A stretch of DNA of 64,000 nucleotides from Anthonomus grandis grandis (taxonomy: Eukaryota; Arthropoda; Insecta; Coleoptera; Curculionidae): NCBI RefSeq assembly GCF_022605725.1, contig NC_065558.1, forward strand, positions 4,960,001 through 5,024,000, given 5' to 3'. The position numbers were made by a program, and so were the translations under genes. The notes under the pieces are model-generated. The model was not told the DNA's origin, did no database searches, and saw only the letters and a list, made by a program, of their open reading frames with translations. Each line of letters opens with the position of its first letter. Position 1 is the first letter of the stretch. Shown here piece after piece: positions 32,400 to 45,240 of the stretch.

Positions 32400-34030
32400 T
32401 AAAAAAGTTAATTTCAATTGTACCTGGCAATTGGAATGTCTCATGAATCCTTTCAGGCAATATTATTTTGAATGATTAAATATTATTAAAAAAAATATAG
32501 AAGACTTGGAAATTACACCTAAAGCTTGGAATTTATGCAAAACTACGTTCAAGTTCTGGAATAACTAAAACATTACTCAAGATACCTGGAAACTATTTAA
32601 GATATGTTTAATCTATGAAGTGGTTAAAATTGCTTTTAATGCGTGGAATTAAAAGCAATTTTAACCACGTAATGATTGAAATAAAGTGAAAAATTCCTGG
32701 AAAAAATAAAAATTATGTAAAATACCTACACATGAAAACTAACCCTTAAAACATAGAAAAAATTAAATAAAATCGATGGTATACTTAAAGAAATTATTCT
32801 AGAAATGTGGAAAGGATGAAAAATTATTTCTAATACCTACCAGCAATACATTAAAAAATATTTTAGATTAATAAATATTAAATCAAAAATGATGTTAAAT
32901 ATTTGAAAAGTCTGAAATTTTTGAAAAATTCCTGGAATAAATAAAAAATTACGTCAGATGACTGGAAATAATTTAAGTTATGCCCAATTTATATAAGTCA
33001 TAAAAATTGCTTCAAATGCCTGGAAAATATCTTTTTTTTCTCAAATTTCTTGCAAACGTAGAAAAATTATATCGAATGCTTGATGTAAAATTAAAATGTA
33101 TTTTAAATCCCAGGAATACATAAAAAATATTTTAAATTATTAAATATTATGAACAATTATGTTAAATAAACTTATATAAGCTATTGAAAAAAAAGGCATA
33201 ATGTCGTACTGAATTCAGCGATTTTGAGGTTTGTTTTAAATGTTAAAAATACTTTGTAAGACATTTAATTTAATTAAAATAAAAAAAATATTTTGGTATA
33301 GACAAAAATAATACATTTATAGAGAAAAATGAAAATTAAAAAAAAATATATATAAAGAGTTTAAAGTTGAGCTAAGAATTATAAGCACTGATTGAAAACG
33401 TGTTTAAGGAATTAAAAGCTTGGAAAAGTTGAACCGCCTGGAAGAATCAAAAAAAGCCTTTGTTTCCAGACACTTAGTCATGGATTATAATAGGTTCATC
33501 TAGAAAAACGTCTGTAAAACTTCCCTGTAGGACTGCCTGGAACAAGCTTAAAAAATCTGGAATCTAGCATAATGTACTTGATTAACCTGGAAGAATCAAA
33601 CAACTTTTTTCCACATACTTGAAGAGTAATTTTGAATGAATTCGAGATCATTTAAGTTAATTCTCTAGACAAAAACAAATTGCTTTGGAACTCTGAGACA
33701 TATATTTAACTCTCTGAAAACAAATGTCAGGTTTGAGTTAAATTTTAATGCACTGGAGATCTATTATGTTAAATTTAGTTTCAAACAAAAAAAATTATTC
33801 AACTGCCTGGAGAAATTAAAAAACATTCCTTGTGACGCACTGAAGATCTGTTATTTCAAATATCGTCTCACAACTGCCTGGAAATAAAAATTTAAAAATC
33901 CAGTCTTGAAAAACTACCTGGAAGAATAAACAAATTTTTCTTTCAGGCACTTACAGGAATTTTTGGTGCTTTGGAGATCGTTTAACTTCTAAAATTTCTT
34001 TTGACGACTGACTAAAAGAAAACCTCTTGA
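32400..34030. repeat. Degenerate tract of CCTGGAA-type units
   Basis: Words of the form (T/G)CCTGGAA followed by A/T-rich spacers recur every 50-100 bases (for example near 32425, 32570, 32695, 32930, 33013, 33537, 33805, 33875 and 33915). Full AACTGCCTGGA forms appear at the right end. The tract looks like an old, decayed version of the hairpin repeats at 37740-38215 and 49420-51060. A nearby palindrome at 32626-32668 (AAAATTGCTTTTAATGCGTG with its complement) is part of the same tract. Confidence 0.5.
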
Positions 34031-35264
34031 AAAAATGTATTTGACTCTTTGGATGAAGAGTCCAAAAAATCGGGCCAATTAATAAAAAATAAAAATTAAA
34101 CTAAATGATAAAAAAATACAAACATTCTCAAAAATGAAATTATTTATAGTGTTTTAAAAAGATTGAAAACAAATATTGACATTGATGCAAAAACTGTCAG
34201 TTTTATTAAAAAAAAATCATCGTTTCAAATACGTCACATTGTTGCATTTTTAAATTTTCAGTAATGACATATGCACTGACTCTATAACTTTCATGACTTA
34301 TTTCAATTTTTTTTCTAAGATCTAAAAATCGTTAAAATTATATTTTGACATTGAATGCAGGTACGTAAATTGACGTAGTCCATACAGGTGATTGTGCTTT
34401 GAACGAAACCCTCCAATTTTACCGTCGTCGCATACAAATACATCATAAGGAGTATGTTGTATATTAATTTAATTATTTTAATAATAATGTGGATTAGCGC
34501 GGCGTCTGGCGTGGACTCACGCCATTTGCCCCGCTTATCTTGCGTTTACATCGAATTGAACATGTTGAATTATTAATATATTGACTTTGCAAAACGAATT
34601 CGGTGCTTAGGTAATTTTTCTTTCTTATGAATTTTACATAAATGCGTAATTATATTTGAGTAATTAACTGTGTCAGCGGTACATGCACTTTTTAGGTTTG
34701 TTACGATAAATTGTTTTTGCAACCGAAGTGTTCGAGTTATATTAGGAATAATAAGCTACGCAGGTAATAGGGTAAATTTTGTAGTATGGAAACTATTTAT
34801 ATTCTGAGCTCTAAAGAATTCTGTCTTAGTTCTACAGAACAAATATTGTGTTAACGAATCATCAGTACTAAACCTAAACTTGACAAAGTTGATATAAAAT
34901 CATGTAATTTAGAAATTCAGGGAATAAAAATTTAATGGGTTGAACATATAAAACAATAAAAACACTATATTTCTTTGGAAGTTCCTTACTCTTTCTGCAG
35001 AATCACTTTATTTAAAAACATAATTGAACCACACTTTGATTACTGTGTGAGCATACTTTATTTAATTCTTTACAGATAGTTTTTAATAGGGGTATAAGAC
35101 TGGTTCTAAGGTGCAGTAGATATGTTCTCATTAGTGTCATGACTAGTATTTGGAAATGGATGTCTGTTAAACAACGGCTGTGTTTCTTGACAATAACTGT
35201 TATATATACATTAAGAAAAATCATGTTACTCGAGTATTTTAATGAATATTTAAAAAAGGCATGA
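34031..35264. other. AT-rich stretch with a small GC-richer patch
   Basis: Only 34490-34570 stands out in composition (GCGCGGCGTCTGGCGTGG region). No gene is recognised; the remainder is A/T-rich. Confidence 0.35.
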
Positions 35265-35960
35265 TCTCAAAATTTCTGAAAGTACGCTAAAGAAAATGAT
35301 AAAAAATCGTCGTGGTAAGAAATGCACCGAAATCTGGGAAACATCGTAAAGCTACTTTTAAGTTGACAATACTATTTTAAGGATTTTAAAAGTTGACAAT
35401 AGAAAAACTTCCGGGCAAATTACAAGTGAAATCTCGGAGCAATTTGGTGTTCAACGTGACTAGTAAAACCATATAAAACTATGTACTGGATGGAGGTTTT
35501 TATGGAAGTCTAAGAAAATGTCTAGTTTTGTCTAAGAAAAATATAAAGGCCAGAATGGCATTTGCTAGAGCTCATTCTACTTAGTCTAAAAAAAAATGGA
35601 GTATAGTTCTGTCTAGTGATAAAAGCAAATTTTCATTTGCAAAGATGCAAGATTTAAAGCAAAATACAAAATTCGTACTGTGAAGCATAAAGGAGGAAAT
35701 ATAATGGCCTAGGCATGTTTTACTCAATCTGGAGGAATCATTCAAGTGCAGTGTAAAATGGACCGCTTTCAATACAAAGATATATTGGGAAAATATATGC
35801 AAAGGAGGATATGCCATTGCAGACGATTTTCTAACAGGACAATTCTCCAAGGTAGTAAACGATTAGTTTCATGAAGAAACCAGAACTGTACTTGAATGGC
35901 CATCTCAATCAGCCAGATTTTAATCCCATTGAATGATCCCATTTAATCATATAACTCAAT
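35265..35960 (+). pseudogene. Tc1-type transposase relic
   Basis: Successive pieces on the plus strand match a Tc1 transposase. These are the linker (SGQITSEISEQFGV near 35410), ARMAFARAHS (near 35550), the first catalytic region SSDKSKFSFA (near 35610), VKHKGGNIMAWACFTQSGG (35680-35735), and the end of the DDE domain, VLEWPSQSPDFNPIE (near 35890-35935). The middle Asp motif (DNDPKH) is degraded. Stops and frameshifts separate all pieces. I found no terminal repeats. It is more diverged than the copy at 14630-16179 and belongs to another Tc1 lineage. Confidence 0.75.
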
Positions 35961-37739
35961 AAGGACCTCTAACCAACGACTTTTTTAAATGTTTTGCTTT
36001 GCTGTTTTTAGCTAGACATGATCTAGATCAAAATGATGGAAAATTCATGAAACAACTTTAAATCTGAAGTAAATGTTATATTGGTATCTCTTACGAACAT
36101 CTTTGAAACATTTTAGAGCGCCGGATTCGGATCCATCCAATTCTTCAAAAATCAATTCTTTATTATTAAAAAAATTTGAAAGCTCGTAAATTCTCTTAGA
36201 CACTTGCCTAGTTGACTCTCTATGCCTAAGATAACAGGTAGTCGTAGATGCTAAAGGATATTCTATAAAATACAAAAAAAAGTGTTTATTATTATATTTG
36301 TGAGTTGTTTTATAACCTTTACCTTAAAAATTCCTTCTTATTTCAAAACAAAAATAACAATAACAGGAAGAAACCGAATATACTCATTATCTTAAAAAGT
36401 TCCATACTTTTTTCCACTACACTATATAGTTTACTCTATTTTTAACTTTTGTTTTTTATCTGACTATTAAAATACGTGATACATTTAGCATTGTAAAATT
36501 ATGATAAGTTAGTATTTAGACTTATTTTTATTTTATTTTAAAATTTCTTATTCTATATTCAACAACTGGCCATGAAAAAATATATAAATTTCAAGTAAAA
36601 TAAATAAGTAAATATTTTAAAAAAAGAAACACTTAAGCAACAATAATTTTAGGGTAAAATTTATTTTTATTTTATGTTTTGCGGTAAATATATCGAGCTC
36701 TTATGTTGAAATTTCTGGCCAAAATTATATAACATGATTTTAATTAATTTTTATATTTTCAAATGTTTACACAAATTTTTTTTGAGATTTTGTGGTAAAC
36801 TTTCAGGAAGGTTCAAATTTATAATTTAGGTTATTGCATTATTATTTAGATGTAAACGTAATTAATGTTGCATATTATATAAAAATTATACAATATACAT
36901 GAAAAAAATTAAAGATCAATTTAAAGTAAGAATTTTAAAATTCACTAACAGAACATTTTAAAACAACAGACCAACAAGTTTTTTAAATTAATGTGATAAG
37001 AATAAGTTTTAAAATTTCTAGTTATTAACTCAAAACTTTAAGAAAATAAGTGCACATTTTGAAGCAGAATTTCAATGTTAAATAATTTATAGGTTTTAAA
37101 ATTTTGGATAAAATTTTGATTTATTGCAATAAAAATTTTAAAATACGTTGAAATTTCGAAGCAAAATACGATACTGATTTCAAAATAAATTAAAAAAAAA
37201 ATCATAAATTTGAAGGAAAAATTTTAAATTAATTTCGTAGAGAGTAATCCTAGTAATATAAAATTTTAAAAATTCATGTCAAAAATGTAATTTTATTAAA
37301 TGACACCTCCTTCAAATTTTTATAATTTTTTTGTGAATTTCTTAACTAATTTTTTCCTCTTTTTTCTAAGCACTTATTTTTGATCTTGTATATCATATGA
37401 TATTTTTGTTTTTAATTTAAATAATTAATTTTCTTTCATTATTGATGGTACAGAGGGTATTATTTATAAAGTGTCCGATATTTGACAGGGTGATTTTATA
37501 CGATTTTTTAAGATAAAAAGTGCCTATAGGGTGTCAAGGTCCATTTCTATTCTAGTTGTTTCTGCATAATTTCATCAATAATGCCGATTTATAAAGGAAA
37601 TTTAATACCTTGGAAGGGTTTTTTAACATGACAAATTTGAATTTTTCCTTTATTTAGCTCCTACTTGTACAGGGCGCTATTGGAACAAAAAATAAAATAA
37701 AACAAAATCATGAACCAAAAAATCGAGCTACTATGTCTG
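35961..37739. other. Very AT-rich stretch, nothing recognised
   Basis: Poly-A/T words such as TAAAATTTTAAA dominate 36530-37440. Near 37490 and 37670 there are CAGGGTGATT and ACAGGGCGC words that resemble mariner ends, but they do not form a convincing inverted pair. Confidence 0.35.
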
Positions 37740-38215
37740 GGAATTATCTAAGCTGTTTAGAATTAGAAATAAGAAAGTCATGGATTTAGAATTTCAGGCA
37801 GTTAAACTCACATCCCGGAATAAACTCAAATGCCTGGAATAAAAAAAACTTAGAATTTCAAGCATTTGAGACAGTTCGGTTGACTCAACTGCCTGGAATA
37901 AAATTAAAAAAAAAATCGAGAATTCTAGGCAGTTGAGACCGGGAAATACCAGAACTGCCTGGAATTAGAAATAAAATTCATGGAGCAAGAATTACAGACA
38001 ATAGGTAGCTTATATTATATTTTTGGTCAAATAAATAAATTTCTTAATAATTTTTACGCGAAAAGATACTCTTGTCTAACGACTCAAAATACTCCAGGCG
38101 TTTTCCAAAAAGTACGATATTCATTCAAGAATTCCAGGCAGTTGAACCAGTCAAACTCTCTCCACTGGCTGGAATTCCAGGATTTTTTTTTCAATTTCAG
38201 GCAGTTGAGGTAATA
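37740..38215. repeat. Hairpin-repeat tract (CAACTGCCTGG / CCAGGCAGTTG)
   Basis: Forward words lie near 37889 and 37952, with a variant near 37832. Inverted words lie near 37793, 37926, 38137 and 38197. They alternate in orientation at 30-100 bp spacing, so neighbouring pairs can fold into hairpins. No coding frame explains the conservation of the word against its A/T-rich spacers. Confidence 0.7.
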
Positions 38216-39929
38216 TCTGGATGTGGTTTGATCCATGATTTTATTTTATTTTATTTTTTTATGATGCTAGCGTATTCTATAAGTAAGAGCTAAATTAAGG
38301 AAAAATGCAAATTAATTATGTCAAAAAATTCCTAGGTGTCAATTTGCATTCAAAAACCGGATTATTAGAAAGAAAAGATTAGAAAATAAAAATTAATCTT
38401 TGACATTCTGCATCTTGAAAACCAACCATTTTAGACCAGACATGTATAGGAATAATTTACTTTAAAAATACTTAAAAAATTACACTGTGAAATATCAGAC
38501 ACTTAAAATTAAATAATATCCTGCATAACGTGAGTTTTTTTATTCTAAGTAGGCGTTCTACTTATTAATTTTTTTCCTTTAAACATATATAATAGTCTTA
38601 CTACCATCCCTGTTAACTTGCACTATGTTACTATCAGTGTAACTATTATTTATACTGTTTTTTTTTAAATGTTAAATAATTTAAAACATTTGAAATTACT
38701 TTGTAAGTGCAATGGAAATAATATAAAAAATATAATAGCTTATAGAAATAAGTACCTTAAACAGCTTTAAATGCCTAAAATATAAAATTAAACATTTTTA
38801 ACTGCTTAAGAAAAAGGTGTTATTGGGAATATCTCAGAGAAAATAAAAAATTTACTTGATTAGTAATATTAGTATGGAGAATTTTAATTATTTCATAATT
38901 AGGATAAACAACTAAGAAAAAACTGTAATTATTTTAAAATATTCTAAAATAAATTCGACTCTTGGAAATAATGAAGAAATGACTTTAAGTACCTCGAAAA
39001 TTTTAATCAATTGGCTTAAATAAAATATATTGAGAATTTAATTTTATCAAGTGCTTGCAAGAATACAAAGTATAAAAAAATGATTAAGTATCTTAAGGAA
39101 ATTAAGCTGAATTGCTGTAGAGAAGTCAGGACTGGCTTTAAGTACCTGGAAAAAAATCAATAATAAATTTTTCTGTTGTAAAAAAATAAATTAAAAAAAA
39201 AATGCTTGAAATAAGTAGGATTTTAATATGTCTTTAAGTGCCTGGAAAAAATTCAAAATATGAGAAAACGATTTTATGTGCCTAAAAGAATTTGAGGAAA
39301 TGCTGCATAATTCCTGTGAAGATTTAAGGAGTGACTTTGGAAAAAAAAGTTTTTTTATTATAAAAAAATAACTTTAAATGTGTGAACATAAAACGTAAAA
39401 TAATTATAACACGGAGTTCAAAACAACATTCGGATTTCATTACTAATTAATGTAAATAATGTTAAATAAAATAAGATGTTGGTTGTTTGATAGGGCGCGT
39501 TGCAGGTTAAATACCAAGTGTCCTTGGTGTCTGTCGTAACCGGTACCCAAAAATAAAAATTTCTGTTATTTATGGGTCCTCAATGGCATCACAAATTATA
39601 AGGACCTGAAAATGGTTCAAGCACTGGTGTTGATAACGTGAAAATTAAAAAAAAAATTGCTAGAAGTAGGTAGGAATTTAACGTATCTTTAAGTGCCCGG
39701 AAAAATATAAAGTATGTGTGTCTTTGTGTACCTGAAAAAAACGAAAATTAATTTTCTGTTCTGAACTGCCTGGAAAATTAAAAAATAATTGCCTTAAAAT
39801 TCAGCATGCTAAAGTAGTAATTTTAATTATTTATTTAAGAATCATATCTAATCTTTGACTCCGTCATATCTTAAAACAGAAAATGCTAATTTGTTAATTG
39901 TGCGATTATTGTGAAGAGGGAACATAAGC
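38216..39929. other. AT-rich stretch with scattered CCTGGAA words
   Basis: Sparse GTGCCTGGAAAA, TACCTGGAAA and AACTGCCTGGAAA words (near 39148, 39238 and 39768) mark decayed members of the same repeat family. No gene is seen. Confidence 0.4.
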
Positions 39930-40400
39930 CTGAACAACTTTAAGAAGATAACTGAAGAACAAGAGAATGACTTACGTTAAAAGTCCAATCACAAATGGTG
40001 ATCGGGTTAGGGTTACAATATAATAATAATAAGGTTGATCCGCCAAACGAAAGGAGACTTATCCCATCCCATTTAGAGAGAATAAGAGAGAACAATGGCA
40101 GAGAGACCGCTGCCCCGCGTTCGACCCGAAAAAAGAAAAATAAACACATCATCCCGGGCTCTTCCCAGCCGTGAAATCGGCGTGTATAATGGCCGTTTTG
40201 TTCGTAATCGCAAGAAATTAAACAGGCAAAATAAACGCGCGTACAAAACACAAAACGGATAATAAATACAAAAGCATAAAGAGAAGCGCCGCCGCCACCG
40301 CCTAAAGAGAACGGAACAACTTCGAATAAACGCATTTATGCGAACAAAAGTGATTTTAATCACGAACATCTCATCTTATAAAAAGATGCGCTTTTATTTA
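39930..40400. promoter_or_regulatory. GC-richer island, candidate conserved noncoding DNA
   Basis: The patch 40030-40340 contrasts strongly with its flanks and contains several TTAAACAGG- and CGTAATCG-type words. Overlapping minus-strand open frames of 131 and 98 codons in different registers show no domain and look like by-products of low stop density. Confidence 0.3.
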
Positions 40401-40927
40401 GGTAAATCCATCCGGTAGAACTGGGAAACGGTTGAATAATATTTCGGAGAAGATGGGAAATTCGGAAAAATACCTCTTTGAGGTACAGCAATTGCTTCTA
40501 TATAAAATTATTATTAGGAAAGGAATGCATTGCAATGCAAACATAATTTAAGGAATCGTAATTTATTGGATATCGGAAACTTTGATACGCATACTATTAA
40601 GTGGATAGTGTTAACGAACAAGGAATCAAGCGCCAAAATCAAGTTTTCTCGACCATTGGGTAAATTAATACTAAATCTGTAGGTCTCATGATTAAACCAT
40701 CGCAAAAATACAACTGTGCCTATATAGGGACAAACCTTCCATTTACAATTACTGGCTTTATTAAATTTTTATGAAAGAACCAAATGTTGTTTATCGAATT
40801 GTGTTTATCTAATAATAATAATAATTATTATTATTATAATAATACTGTTTTTATACAGTGCATCCATAAAGTAGCGGATAAATTCAATAAAAATTAAATG
40901 GACCGTTTCTGAAAAAAATTAAATATA

Positions 40928-41619
40928 CAGAGTGACTCAAAAAAAAATATGACGTCATGAATATGTTTTTTAAAAGGATATGGTAATAGTGCAATTTTGA
41001 GCGAAACATGATGATAAAATGTAAAATTAAAGAAATACCTATCTAAATTAAAGGTTTGAATTGAGCACCGTTAACAACCTGACAATAACCAAGGCGATCT
41101 AAAAATTCTTTTTCAAGGTTTAATTTAAGGACTAATATTTCTAATTTTCTGGAGTATTTGTTCTTTTAAATCTTCTAAACTCGCTGGTTTAGTGACATAC
41201 ATTTTACTTTTTAAATATTCCCATAAAAAGTAATCGAGGGAAGTTAAATCTGGCGATCTGGGTGGCCATTCAATAAACCCTCGTCTAGCTATCCAACGAT
41301 TTGGAAAAACTTCATCTTGATAATTGCAAACGAGTAAAGCATAGTGTGGCGGGGCTCCATCTAGGTGAAAAAAAAGATTACGTTGATGCATGTCGAGTTC
41401 TTCCAAATCCGAATACAAAGTTATCAGAGCGGTGATAAGATCATTTTAAAGAAAGTTCAAATACCTCTTACCAGTGAGAGTGCCATCAAAAAGTAAGGTC
41501 CTAAAACTCTTCCATACCCTTTGTAAAAAATGCGTTTTTTCTTGATTCTGCATTAAAAAGTGACGGTTTCCCCTTAAAAACCATGTTGATGCCGTCATAT
41601 TTTTTTTTGAGTCACCTTG
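40928..41619 (-). mobile_element. Mariner-type element nested in the outer element
   Basis: The ends are CAGAGTGACTCAAAAAAAAA and, inverted, CAAGGTGACTCAAAAAAAAA, each followed by ATATGACG. TA flanks both sides. At 692 bp it carries only the C-terminal half of a transposase on the minus strand. Confidence 0.85.
41040..41560 (-). pseudogene. Mariner (DD41D) transposase C-terminal half
   Basis: The open part (97 codons, 41125-41418) starts inside the DDE domain. It carries the second catalytic Asp in HLDGAPPHYA and the third in SPDLTSLDYFLW, with 41 residues between them, as in rosa-type mariners. It continues, through frameshifts, to a C-terminus near 41050 (LDRLGYCQVVNG). Part of the upstream region is readable to about 41510 (LLFDGTLTGKRYLN). 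The first Asp and the DNA-binding domain are deleted. Confidence 0.8.
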
Positions 41620-41929
41620 TATATTTAATTTCCACGTAGAAAAACCCTAAACCGAATATTAAAATTGACGGATCCGGAAATCTCATTTTTATTGAATTTA
41701 TCCGCTACTTACGATAGAGGAATAAATGTTACATCATTAATTATTCTAGTGGTGGCAACGTTCATATTAGATATATGCTTTTCCATGCAAGCTTCTTAAA
41801 CCTAAATAAGACTAAAATTTATTAAATTTCCTTAACAGGTAAAAAAAAAGAAAATCTAAGATCTTATAGCTTACGTTCTAAGTGACAGCACATTGTTTCG
41901 ATATTCTTTCTTTAATATCTACCTACCCT

Positions 41930-42904
41930 TAAGTGATTTGATTTCGGTAGGAATATCATTAAATATTTTTCACGCTATTGTATAAAAATTATATCTGCAA
42001 TAAGGCGGAGTAGTATCTAGGAAAATTATAAAGGGAGGCAGATCTTGCACGAAAATTATTAATGTTTTCCCATTTAATTAGATTTTTAATAAGGTAAATA
42101 GGTAAGCTAGACTTAGTTAATGTAAAAACAAGACAAGCCACATGTAATCATCATTTGTCATCCAGAATTAACCAGTGAGAATCACACAAACTAGTTGATA
42201 CATAATAAATAATCAAATATTGCAGTCCATCTGTAAATCTTATACACCAACAGTATAAAGTATTAATATAATAAGTAATCTTTGTGCCTAATATTAAGAC
42301 TTGTATTGGTTGTTAAAGCAGAAATATATTGAGAGAAGCTTAAGTCATTATCAAAAATTAATTCTATGTTACGGCAAGAATCAGTTAATTTGAATTGGAC
42401 ACCATTAGAAACCAATTTAAAACTCTTATCCTGCAAAAGAAAATTGTGAATTTTACCCATTAGTAAAACTTTGTTTTCGCTTCATTCCAAAGCATAGAGT
42501 GGGTCCTGGAAATATTTGAAATGCCCTTAAGGTCATCATCGTCTTTGAAACTGAAAGAGCAATAAATTTGGGAAACATTGGGATATGAGTAATTATAATA
42601 TTATTCTTTATTATAATTATGTTTATATAAATTTATATTAATTATGAAAATTCGCTGTATAAATTAGGAACAGAAGTAAACCCAGGATACTACCCTAAGG
42701 AACGCCCTTTGAATTCCTAAAATAACCGGAATGCTTACCTCGATATATCATTCTCTGTTTGCATATTAACAGATACTTTTAAAAAATTCGATACCTTCCT
42801 TAGACAATCCAAAATAGAAACGGGTTCTACACAAAAGACTATAATCCAGAGATCAAAGGCCTTGCTGAAATCTAGTAGTATTTATAATAATAATTTATAA
42901 TTTT
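41930..42904 (-). pseudogene. Non-LTR pol relic, 3' part (minus strand)
   Basis: On the minus strand, LLDFSKAFDLWIIVF (near 42860-42900) is the RT palm. A degraded GVPQGS-LGP region follows near 42660-42710, then a segment reading FLLQDKSFKLVSNGVQFKLT with a following FDNDLSFSQYIS (42290-42440), which corresponds to the post-catalytic D-L-W motif. The C-terminal tail fades near 41930-42060. Frames are broken throughout. Confidence 0.6.
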
Positions 42905-43559
42905 GGTAGGTACAGAAACCCTGTATCTACCCCATTTATTATCTAAGTATCTGATATACACCCAAAAGAAAAAAAAATAAAGCTTAACTAAACTTATATA
43001 TCCAAGTGTTTATTCCAATCAAAAAATGTATGAAACATTTAATACCCAGGCAAATTTACAATATTCCAAACTAACAAATAACAGCGACTCACCTAAATGA
43101 CTTAATACCTGTATGTGTAGTGTCTGTTATTCAATAAACAATAAATAAAATAAAATTATAAGAAATCAAATTTAAATTAAATACCTAATAATATACCCAA
43201 GTTATATATAAAAATTATTTCTAGGGCTTTGCATTTACCAGGCTTTAAATTTGCATACCTACTTAATTAACACTTGCAAACTTAAACTCACATCTAAAAG
43301 AGTTTTTTTAAAATTTTTTTTTTTAATATTTTCTTAAAAACATAAATGTTTTGGCAATTTTTAATTTTAAGGGGAATAAGATTATTTATTTTGGGTGCAA
43401 AATTATTAAAAAATCTCTAATTTGCATTAGTATTACTTTTAGGTTTTTTAATTTTATAATTCTATAAAATTATTGGTTTTATTTCTTGTTTCATTCTTAT
43501 GATTTACATATTTTTTCAATTCAAAATTTTTATATACAAAAATACTTATTAAATAAATA
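42905..43559. other. AT-rich insertion within the non-LTR relic
   Basis: This stretch separates the two halves of the minus-strand pol relic. An AATAAACAATAAATAAAATAA-like tail near 43133-43152 suggests the 3' end of another non-LTR element inserted in the plus orientation. No coding sequence is seen. Confidence 0.35.
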
Positions 43560-43810
43560 TTTTATACTTTGACAAGATCTGTAAAAATATCATTAATGAT
43601 TTTCAGCAAGGCTGTTGTAGTGCTTTGAGCATGTGTAAAACCAGATTATGTAGGGGGTAGTATATTATTTTGTGAAAAAAAATCAGAAAGTTGAGAAGCA
43701 ACAATTCTTTCCAGGATCTTTGACACCATGGTAAGCAAACTTACAGGTCTAAAATAAGCAGTCTCACTTTTGGGCACTGGAATTACATTTGTCATTTTCT
43801 AGATATCTGA
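43560..43810 (-). pseudogene. Non-LTR pol relic, RT N-terminal part (minus strand)
   Basis: The minus strand reads VSLLTMVSKILERIVASQLS, then a SGFTHAQSTTTALLKIINDI segment. This is the RPVSLLP...ILE...QSGFR...TTALL pattern at the start of a Jockey/CR1 RT. It is the direct upstream part of 41930-42904, split by the stretch between. Confidence 0.7.
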
Positions 43811-44509
43811 TATATAGTTCAGTGGTAAGACATAAATTAGTAATATAAGTAAAATGTTTTATCAATTCTAGTTGTTCTATCGTATCGTTGTTCAAGCATA
43901 AAAGAGGCACCTCAATTTATGTCAAATCTGAAAAAATCAAGTTTTACTATTTCATTTTGTATTGATTGTCTCATGCATAGTAAATTTTGCATCGATATTA
44001 TTAACAAACAATACTTGTTTTTGTAAAATAAAAAAAATAGTAACATGTAGAATTAATATAAAAGCAATGTATAAACCAAAATATGTATATTCGAAGAAAT
44101 CCTAATCCAGAAAATGTTTATTTTTATTATTTATATATTATATATATTTTTATTATATCAGTATACGTCAGCATCGGTACTAAGATAATTAGTGGGTGCC
44201 AGTCAAATGGAATAAATTCCATAATAAATAAATATGGACATTTTCGAAAAAACGCTCAGATAACTCAGATTTTAGACCTATTTTAAGTCTAAAATATTTA
44301 AAATACCTGTCAATGTACCTGTGTACAATGTCCTATACCAATTTTTCAACTGCTTCGAAGATATTAAGTTTTCTGATTTATTGCAAAAATTAACATTAAA
44401 GATTATTTGGTTATATAAATTCGGTATAACACACATAAAAACTAATAAGTAATAGTGTTGATTTCTTAATTAAATAACAAAAATTAATATAAATTTAGGA
44501 GATGGTTAA

Positions 44510-45240
44510 TATGCTCGCCACGAACGTCCTAGCAACATCTTAATCTAAAATTGAAATTTCTTCTAAAGTTGCTCAATGTCTCAGACGTGAGCAAACTAAT
44601 CGCAACCGTTCGTTCATCTTTTAAATCAGCTAAGTCGAGGGGTTTAGTTTTGTAAATAATATTTTTGACGCATCCCTATAAAAATAAATCTAATGATGTT
44701 AGATCAGGAGATCGCGCTGGCCATTTCATCGGTCCTCGTTTTCCTATTCACCGATTTGGAAATATTCGGTTGAGGTACTACCGGACATTGATTTGGTAAT
44801 GGGGTGGTACTCAATCTTGCTGCAGCCATATGATATTACCTGGAACTTGTAGGTTTGCTGAATCAAAATATCAGTATGTAAATTGCAGTTGACACGATAT
44901 TATGTTAGAGCAGTATTAATTAATTATCATCATTCAGATTGCTATGGATGAGCAAGGGACCTATAATATAATCCCCAATAATTCCTGCCTAAACATTGAC
45001 CCTTTTAGGGTGTTGGGTATGTTGTTCTCTTATCCAGTAAGAATTTTTTCAGATCAATACTGACAATTTTATCAATTAACATGACCATGAAGTGTAAGGT
45101 TGCACTCATCAGAAAACAATAAATGCTTTGATTGGATCTAATTGCTATCTAACTTGTTCACAAAAATTCAGTCTCCTAGCAAAATCGTCTTCGATAAATT
45201 CCTGAGTTGGCAACAATTTATAGGCATACATTTTATTTTC
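44510..45240 (-). pseudogene. Mariner (DD41D) transposase relic
   Basis: Minus-strand pieces are LLPTQEFIEDDFARRLNFCE (near 45170-45225), VFSDECNLTLHGHVN with the first catalytic Asp (near 45080-45125), the region WQQD.VPPHY with the second Asp (near 44800-44830), and WPARSPDLTSLDLFL with the third (near 44690-44735). A stop follows the second Asp. The spacing of 41 residues matches the other mariner copies in the window. Many stops are present. A CACCCTGTGTA end-like word lies at 46001, but no clear left end was found. Confidence 0.75.

Larger units (their letters stand above)
40856..41723. mobile_element. Outer Tc1/mariner-type element split by another mariner
   Basis: A perfect 26-bp inverted pair, AAGTAGCGGATAAATTCAAT plus AAAAAT, lies at 40869-40894 and 41685-41710. 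TACAGTGCATCC at the left outer end fits a Tc1/mariner terminus starting at 40856 after TA; the right outer end is eroded. Without the 692-bp insert, the outer element is only about 175 bp, so it is a MITE-like remnant. Confidence 0.7.

Noticed and set aside
39940..40369. 131- and 98-codon minus-strand frames
   Set aside because: They overlap in different registers in a GC-richer island and show no recognisable domain.
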